Assembly (NCBI RefSeq): GCF_013401555.1
Contig: NZ_CP058552.1
Location: 3,534,001-3,598,000 of the forward strand
Direction: 5' to 3'
Origin: Paenibacillus sp. E222
GTDB taxonomy: Bacteria > Bacillota > Bacilli > Paenibacillales > Paenibacillaceae
Length of the DNA stretch: 64,000 nucleotides
Made by a program: the position numbers and the translations under genes. This document shows positions 59,539-64,000 of this stretch, one piece after another (the stretch's first letter is position 1; every line of letters begins with the position of its first letter). Under the pieces are notes generated by a model. It saw only the letters and a list, made by a program, of their open reading frames with translations. It ran no database searches and was not told where the DNA came from.

Positions 59539-59584
59539 GTTTCGGAATGTACAGTGAACTTGTTGCCACAGTACATTCCGAAAC
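59539..59584. repeat. Perfect 14-bp inverted repeat after ylbG
   Basis: GTTTCGGAATGTAC (59539-59552) and its complement (59571-59584) flank an 18-base loop. No T-run follows, so it is not a standard terminator; it starts 8 bases after the ylbG stop. Confidence 0.75.
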
Positions 59585-59591
59585 GATTCAC

Positions 59592-59624
59592 CAGAGGGGT
59601 CCTTCGGGGCCGCTCTTTTATTGA
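59592..59624 (+). terminator. Possible terminator after ylbG
   Basis: AGAGGGGTCC-TTC-GGGGCCGCTCTTTTATT; short stem with bulges. Confidence 0.5.
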
Positions 59625-59747
59625 ATTAGGCATAAACTGGATTTTGTGAAAAAAACTGAAGTTACGCCTTGAGGTTGCGGGACTTATGTTGTAATATATT
59701 GGGTAAATAAATAGATAGAAAGTCCTATCTGGTGGAGAGTGATTCCC

Positions 59748-60185
59748 ATGCGTGATAAGGTGATGCAACGTTGGAGCACGTATGAGCCTTTTTTCGTGGC
59801 TCTTGGAGACAAAAAAGTGGCCGACATCGTCATTACCAATCATGCCAAGATGCGGTATGCAGACCGTATTGAGCCGGCACGTAATGATGATGACCATATT
59901 GCGGCATGGTTATGGGAGTGTCTGAAGCAGGACCGTATTACACCATACTACCGTAATGAGCAGGATGTTTACCTGATCGACGAAGATCTGGTTGTGGTTG
60001 CTGAATTTTCCGAACTTGAAGGGGAATATGATATTGCTGGCAATCCGCTTCATAAGATGATTGTTGTTACGTTTCTGGGGAAAATGTCCGAGACAATTGA
60101 ACTGCGGGATTTAAAATCGTATTATTCTTGGCTAAGACATTCAAGACGAATGACTCTTGTCAAGAACAGTCGCAAGCATAAGTAA
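59748..60185 (+). CDS. Conserved-looking cytosolic protein, unknown
   Basis: 145 residues from ATG 59748 (GGTGGAGAGTG upstream; the in-frame GTG at 59739 lies in this site). IVITNHAKMRYADRIEPARNDDDHIAAWLWECLKQDRITPYYRNEQDVYLIDEDLVVVAEFSELEG, then LHKMIVVTFLGKMSETIELRDLKSYY, shows a compact alpha/beta protein. NHAKMRYADRI resembles the core of small toxin-like or RelE-fold 'SWAH' proteins only superficially. No family is assigned. A terminator follows. Confidence 0.65.
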   Translation: MRDKVMQRWSTYEPFFVALGDKKVADIVITNHAKMRYADRIEPARNDDDHIAAWLWECLKQDRITPYYRNEQDVYLIDEDLVVVAEFSELEGEYDIAGNPLHKMIVVTFLGKMSETIELRDLKSYYSWLRHSRRMTLVKNSRKHK

Positions 60186-60231
60186 GTTTGGAATAATCCA
60201 TATTTTCGAATTGATAGATTCAGGTTACATC

Positions 60232-60259
60232 GCATGCAGACAAGCTGCATGCTTTTTTT
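60232..60259 (+). terminator. Rho-independent terminator
   Basis: GCATGCAG-ACAAG-CTGCATGC followed by seven T. Confidence 0.92.
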
Positions 60260-60316
60260 GTTGGAATTCACGAAATCGGCTACAATGGGGAAAGCGTACA
60301 GAAGAGGGGCGAAGAT

Positions 60317-61216
60317 ATGAATTTTCATCAATTGCATATTTTTTATACCGTAGCAGAGAAGGGAAGTTTTTCAGCGGCTGCGCAAGCACTACATATGACA
60401 CAACCTGCGGTGACGATGCAGATTCAATCGCTTGAGGATTATTTTGGGACCAAGCTGCTGCATCGTTCTACCAAGAAAATAGAATTATCCGAGGCGGGGC
60501 GGACATTACTGCCTCATGCCAAACGCAGTGTAGAGTTGGTCAGACAGACAGATGAGGCGATGTCTGCGTTTACACAAATGCTGCAAGGCCGATTGCAGCT
60601 TGGTGCAAGTTTGACGATTGGTGAGTATGTGCTGCCACGCATGCTGGGTCCTTTTGCCCGTCAATACCCGGATATCTCGATCGTTATGAAAGTGATGAAT
60701 ACGACGCAAATTATGGACGATATCTTGAAACATCAGCTTAACTTTGGACTGATTGAAGCCCCGGTTCATCACCCGGATATGATTGTAGAGCCGGTCATGC
60801 AGGATGAATTGAAGCTGGTTGTTCCGGCAGGACATGCACTGGCAGATCGTGGTGAAGTAGAGCTGGAAGATGTGCTGAGCTACGCATTTGTACTGCGGGA
60901 GAAAGGCTCAGGCACCCGTCAGGTGATGGAGGATCAGCTGCAGAAGAGAAATATAGACCCACAGGACATGAATGTAGTGATGGAACTTGGCAGTACAGGT
61001 GCTGTGAAATCTGCCGTAGAAGCGGGTGTGGGCATCACCATGTTATCCCCGTCGTCGGTTCAGCATGAGCTGGCTCTTGGACTGGTTCATATCGTGGATA
61101 TTCGTGGGCTTGAGTTCAAAAGACAATTCTACGCTATACATCTGAAATCTTCATTACTTCCCTTGTCAGCAGTAGCTTTCCTGAATTATTTACGTCAGCA
61201 GGAGCAGACATTATGA
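60317..61216 (+). CDS. LysR-family transcriptional regulator, CysL-like
   Basis: 299 residues. The N-terminal winged helix is MNFHQLHIFYTVAEKGSFSAAAQALHMTQPAVTMQIQSLEDYFGTKLLHRSTKKIELSEAGRTLLPHA (1-68). The effector domain follows, with LGASLTIGEYVLPRMLGPFARQYPDISIVMKVMNT and VMELGSTGAVKSAVEAGVGITMLSPSSV. The pattern is that of CysL/YwfK-type regulators (sulfite reductase control in B. subtilis), but no cysJI genes are near. CAGAAGAGGGGCG precedes the ATG. It lies upstream of the PHP gene, 83 bases apart in the same direction. Confidence 0.94.
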   Translation: MNFHQLHIFYTVAEKGSFSAAAQALHMTQPAVTMQIQSLEDYFGTKLLHRSTKKIELSEAGRTLLPHAKRSVELVRQTDEAMSAFTQMLQGRLQLGASLTIGEYVLPRMLGPFARQYPDISIVMKVMNTTQIMDDILKHQLNFGLIEAPVHHPDMIVEPVMQDELKLVVPAGHALADRGEVELEDVLSYAFVLREKGSGTRQVMEDQLQKRNIDPQDMNVVMELGSTGAVKSAVEAGVGITMLSPSSVQHELALGLVHIVDIRGLEFKRQFYAIHLKSSLLPLSAVAFLNYLRQQEQTL

Positions 61217-61299
61217 GAAGGAAGAGCGGAATAAGAGGATAATATCATTTAGAAATTCGTCCAGCTAATCACTTGATATAAGAAGGAGCTGTTGTTCAT

Positions 61300-62160
61300 A
61301 TGCATCAATCTAACGGACGTTGTGATCTTCATACGCATAGCCAAGCGTCGGACGGAATGCAGCCACCTGCCGAGAATGTGAAGCTTGCCAAACAAAGGGG
61401 TCTGTCTGCGGTTGCGCTGACGGATCACGATACCGTAGCGGGTGTAGCCGAGGCACAGCAGGCTGGCCGTGAATATGGGGTTGACGTTGTGGCAGGAGTA
61501 GAGATCAGCACCCGCGCAGGCGGTAAGGATATTCATGTGCTGGGGTATTATGTGAATACAGAAGATGAGAAATTTCTGGATCGACTGCGCGGGCTGCGTG
61601 AAGCGAGAGAGGAACGCAATCATCTGATCATTGCCAAGCTGCAGGAGCTTGGACTCGAAATTAGCTGGCAGGAGGTCATTGATGGCCTTGGCCGACCGCT
61701 GGAGCCGGATGAAAGCATCGGTAGACCTCATATGGCCGATGTGTTGGTACGGAAAGGATATGCCGCTGATATGAGGGATGCGTTCAATCGTTATCTGGCT
61801 GAAGGTCAACCGGGCTTTGTGTCGGTTCCCCGAGTTGCACCAGAAGACGCATGCCAGTGGATTAAAGATGCGGGTGGTGCTGCTGTTATTGCTCATCCTG
61901 GTTTATACGGAGACGATGAATTGGTTCGTCGTATTCTGGAGGACTCCCGCCCTGACGGTATTGAAGTGGTTCATTCGGATCATGGACCAGAAGAAGAGCG
62001 CAGATATGCGGAGTTGGCACAGGAATTTGGGCTTATTCAAACAGGCGGTTCGGATTACCATGGTGTAAGGCAAGGGGTAGTATTCCACGGGGATCTGGGT
62101 AGCAAAACCGTAACCATTGATGTGCTCGATAAACTCCGGGCTGCCGCCGCAAAGTCTTGA
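61300..62160 (+). CDS. PHP-domain phosphoesterase (YciV/RnaAM/TrpH-like)
   Basis: 286 residues. The N-terminal CDLHTHSQASDGMQPPAENVKLAKQRGLSAVALTDHDTVAGV (10-52) supplies HxH and DHD metal ligands; GVEISTR holds the Glu, and later DIHVLGYYVN, GAAVIAHPGLYGDD and GIEVVHSDHG, TGGSDYHG complete the trinuclear metal site. The family hydrolyses 3',5'-nucleotide phosphates or short RNA 5' ends (RNase AM); substrate not determined here. GAAGGAG precedes the ATG. Terminator downstream. Confidence 0.94.
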   Translation: MHQSNGRCDLHTHSQASDGMQPPAENVKLAKQRGLSAVALTDHDTVAGVAEAQQAGREYGVDVVAGVEISTRAGGKDIHVLGYYVNTEDEKFLDRLRGLREAREERNHLIIAKLQELGLEISWQEVIDGLGRPLEPDESIGRPHMADVLVRKGYAADMRDAFNRYLAEGQPGFVSVPRVAPEDACQWIKDAGGAAVIAHPGLYGDDELVRRILEDSRPDGIEVVHSDHGPEEERRYAELAQEFGLIQTGGSDYHGVRQGVVFHGDLGSKTVTIDVLDKLRAAAAKS

Positions 62161-62245
62161 TTCGGAAACTCTCTTCAGTTGTTGTATGAGACTGGGGTAT
62201 AAGGGATCGGATGTCATCGTGCTAAAATTGAATATGAAAAAAAGA

Positions 62246-62299
62246 AAGGACATAGAGATGGGTGAGCGTTAGTCGCTAGCCATGTCTCTATGTCCTTTT
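62246..62299. terminator. Terminator between the PHP gene and the GNAT gene
   Basis: AAGGACATAGAGA pairs exactly with TCTCTATGTCCTT around a 28-base loop, with T/A runs on both sides. Confidence 0.85.
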
Positions 62300-62316
62300 G
62301 GATTGCCTATAATGGG

Positions 62317-62763
62317 CTAGGTGATGGAATAATTCACCCATGTGCCGCGAGCAGCCCCAAGGCGTTCAAATAACTGCTGTGCCCGCTCGTTGGTTGCTGC
62401 TGTGATCCAAGACATGTAAGCACATCCGTGTTCACGTGTATATCGCTGACAATGTTCAAACAATCTGGCCTCGGCTTCTCCTTCTCTCCAAGCTTCCGTC
62501 ACAAACAAGTCATTCATAATGGCCACGCGGTTTGCCTTCATCGTGCTGTAGGTAAAATAGAGTGTAGCGAACCCGATGAGTTCACCATCCTGCTCTGCAA
62601 CGAATTGAACACCAATCTGCTGATCAAGCAGGTTTTTGAACAAAAGCTCGATTGCCTGATCACCAGGCCAGGGGTTGTTATAAAAGCCGACGACATACTC
62701 TTGCATTAATGCACTCAGCGGCAGTATATCATTAGGCTGAGTTGGTCTGATATTTAGCGTCAT
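62317..62763 (-). CDS. GNAT N-acetyltransferase
   Basis: 148 residues from ATG 62763 (AAGGATG on the minus strand; the ATG at 62772 lies inside it). MTLNIRPTQPNDILPLSALMQEYV begins a standard GNAT fold; FVAEQDGELIGFATLYFTYSTMKANRVAIMNDLFVTEAWREGEAEARLFEHCQRYTREHGCAYMSWITAATNERAQQLFERLGAARGTWVNYSI covers motif A and the end. The P-loop region (WREGEAEARL) departs from the usual RG-x-G-x-G/A. Substrate is unknown. Expressed convergently to the PHP gene. Confidence 0.88.
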   Translation of the reverse strand: MTLNIRPTQPNDILPLSALMQEYVVGFYNNPWPGDQAIELLFKNLLDQQIGVQFVAEQDGELIGFATLYFTYSTMKANRVAIMNDLFVTEAWREGEAEARLFEHCQRYTREHGCAYMSWITAATNERAQQLFERLGAARGTWVNYSIT

Positions 62764-62883
62764 GGGACACATCCTTAGAAGTTAATATATAGATTTCATA
62801 ATTGAATTATTATACATTAAAATGAATTTATATTCAATCAAGTGGTTCAACTGCATGACGTCCATATTTATTTGAAAACAAAG

Positions 62884-62922
62884 AAAATCCCCCGGATCGT
62901 CTTTTGTTCCGGAGGATTTTCT
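62884..62922. terminator. Terminator of rqcH
   Basis: AAAATCCTCCGG..CCGGGGGATTTTC stem with T-runs, 30 bases past the rqcH stop on the minus strand. Confidence 0.85.
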
Positions 62923-62951
62923 GTTGCCTAACAGGATTGAAAGCAAACATC

Positions 62952-64000
62952 TTATCCATTTTTGATCGTGGATGGCAAACTTTTAACCAGTTCTTCGTTC
63001 GGCGTCACAAACAGGGTCTTCTGGTGGTCATAAATGACAAAGCCTGGTTTGGAGCCGCTTGGCTTACGCACATGTCGTATAAAGGTGTAGTCCACCGGCA
63101 CGCTGCTGGATTCTTTGGCCTGACTGAAATATGCCGCGAGTTGTGCAGCTTCCTCCAGCGTTGCTTCGCCAAAGTCTGTGCTGCGAATGACGACATGTGA
63201 ACCCGGGATGTCTTTGGTATGCAACCAGGTATCATTGGCAGAAGCCAGACGGTTGGTGACATACTCATTTTGCAGGTTATTTTTACCTACGAGAAGTTCA
63301 ATGCCTTCGGAAGAAGTAAACTGATGCACGGTTGGGCGGTCGTTTTTCTTTTTCTTTTTGCCTTTTTTGTTACGGTCACGAAGATAACCCTGTTGCACTA
63401 GCTCTTCGCGAATTTCTTCGATGTCATTCATGGACGCGATAGACAGCTGCTGGAGCAGATTGTCGAGATAGTTGATTTCGTCTTTCGTTTTTCCAAGCTG
63501 CTCATGAATAACTGCCAGACTGTTCTTGTATTTGTTATATCGTTTGAAATAACGTTGAGCGTTGTCAGACGGTGTTAGTAATGGGTCAAGCTGAATGGTA
63601 ATGTTGGCTTGATCTTCATCATAGAAGTTCACAAGCTCCACACTTTTGTCCCCTTTACTAACCTGGTGCAGGGAGGCAAACAACAGCTCACCCCATAATC
63701 TGAATTTATCCGCATCGTCGGCTTCCAACAGATCCTTGTTCAGGTTGTCCAGCTTTTTGATGTTTTTGCTGCGCTCATTTTGCAGAAAACGTAGAAGATC
63801 GCTCACTCTTTGCTTAACCGTATCCCGCTCAGCCTTGTCTCCGTAATAATCCTCCATACACTTGCTCATCGTGTCATAGGTTTTCTCTGCGTCCTGAATG
63901 CTCTGAAGCTGAACGGCTGAGAAAATCATTTTGCCTTTGGCATTTAGCCCGGTTACAGGCGTATAACTATTATCTCTTACTGGCCCCATGATGGACTCAA
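62952..64000 (-). CDS. rqcH: Rqc2/RqcH family ribosome-associated quality-control factor (NFACT), C-terminal part; 5' end outside window
   Basis: At least 349 residues of a normally ~570-590-residue protein; the frame is open to the window edge, so the N-terminal NFACT-N domain is missing. Visible are the first part of the helical domain (MEDYYGDKAERDTVKQRVSDLLRFLQNERSKNIKKLDNLNKDLLE), a long coiled coil, a KKGKKKKKN linker, and the C-terminal NFACT-R domain with LVGKNNLQNEYVTNRLASANDTWLHTKDIPGSHVVIRS and PSGSKPGFVIYDHQKTLFVTP. RqcH binds obstructed 50S subunits and tRNA-Ala to add alanine tails to stalled peptides. Older annotation calls it fibronectin-binding protein. Confidence 0.93.
   Translation of the reverse strand, partial: ESIMGPVRDNSYTPVTGLNAKGKMIFSAVQLQSIQDAEKTYDTMSKCMEDYYGDKAERDTVKQRVSDLLRFLQNERSKNIKKLDNLNKDLLEADDADKFRLWGELLFASLHQVSKGDKSVELVNFYDEDQANITIQLDPLLTPSDNAQRYFKRYNKYKNSLAVIHEQLGKTKDEINYLDNLLQQLSIASMNDIEEIREELVQQGYLRDRNKKGKKKKKNDRPTVHQFTSSEGIELLVGKNNLQNEYVTNRLASANDTWLHTKDIPGSHVVIRSTDFGEATLEEAAQLAAYFSQAKESSSVPVDYTFIRHVRKPSGSKPGFVIYDHQKTLFVTPNEELVKSLPSTIKNG

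Noticed and set aside
1..64000. CRISPR arrays, prophage genes, complete insertion sequences, rRNA genes
   Set aside because: No regular spaced repeats, no phage structural, integrase or transposase genes, and no rRNA sequence were seen. The only mobile-like signals are the dispersed repeat pair and the tRNA-Val remnant.

Overview
The window reads as a chromosomal segment of a Gram-positive, endospore-former-type bacterium, most probably Paenibacillus (Bacillales). This is inferred from the gene set (CcpA, PtsI, AcuA/AcsA, YlaN, YlbF/YlbG, YtxJ, RqcH, HxlR and DUF3892 proteins, XPB-type helicase), AGGAGG-type ribosome binding sites, frequent GTG/TTG starts and moderate GC. It is mostly ordinary core chromosome. 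There is no CRISPR array, prophage or complete insertion sequence. Accessory, decayed and small-gene DNA is concentrated between about 3 and 18 kb.

Region by region. 1-3.3 kb: tail of a siderophore ABC uptake locus (two FecCD permeases, one cut by the window edge), an ABC exporter and a 49-residue lipoprotein with its own Fur box. 3.3-9.6 kb: small accessory genes (DUF3221, DUF5071, an RHH regulator with a large palindrome around its promoter, DUF6809, VanZ-like, Mn catalase, two small secreted proteins) and a two-gene operon (mini WYL-like protein plus winged-helix protein) whose promoter carries two LexA-like boxes. 9.4-12 kb: DUF3892, a YjcF-type acetyltransferase, a lone tRNA-Val followed by AT-rich DNA, and a degenerate copy of the tRNA 3' end. 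12-18 kb: stress genes (HxlR plus old yellow enzyme, Ohr under an OhrR-type operator, a YdhK lipoprotein under a CsoR-type operator), then two damaged genes (a TetR lacking its DNA-binding domain and a frameshifted SDR), then small conserved proteins. 18-26.7 kb: Orn/Lys/Arg decarboxylase with a structured leader, an MFS transporter, gndA, aroK, a rhodanese and a divergent aroA. 27-37.7 kb: carbon metabolism and its control (PTS EIICBA, ptsI, ccpA, mtnN, and divergent acuA/acsA with a cre site). 37.9-44.2 kb: class A PBP, chemoreceptor and rpsD with a long leader. 44.7-53.4 kb: diguanylate cyclase, lipoprotein, M29 aminopeptidase, an HPr-like protein without the catalytic His, ylaN, a Ca/H exchanger, Asp23, FtsW and YugN. 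53.6-64 kb: M20 amidohydrolase, XPB-like helicase plus Helicase_C_3 partner, ylbF, ylbG, a LysR regulator, a PHP phosphoesterase, a GNAT enzyme and the C-terminal part of rqcH.

How genes work together. PtsI, EIICBA, CcpA, the HPr-like protein (retains the regulatory Ser, lacks His) and the cre-controlled acsA/acuA pair form a carbon-catabolite theme; AcuA is known to acetylate the AcsA lysine that is visible here. Fur, CsoR, OhrR and LexA-type sites show iron, copper, peroxide and DNA-damage control of small genes whose regulators are not in the window.

Most worth following: the LexA-box-controlled split WYL-like/winged-helix pair (8785-9331), the XPB/Helicase_C_3 pair (54968-58608), the Crh-like HPr paralogue (48971-49216), the divergent EPSP synthase (25378-26673), the tRNA-Val remnant island (10818-11828) and the dispersed palindromic-ended repeat (26691 and 35584). 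All calls were made by eye without database searches.
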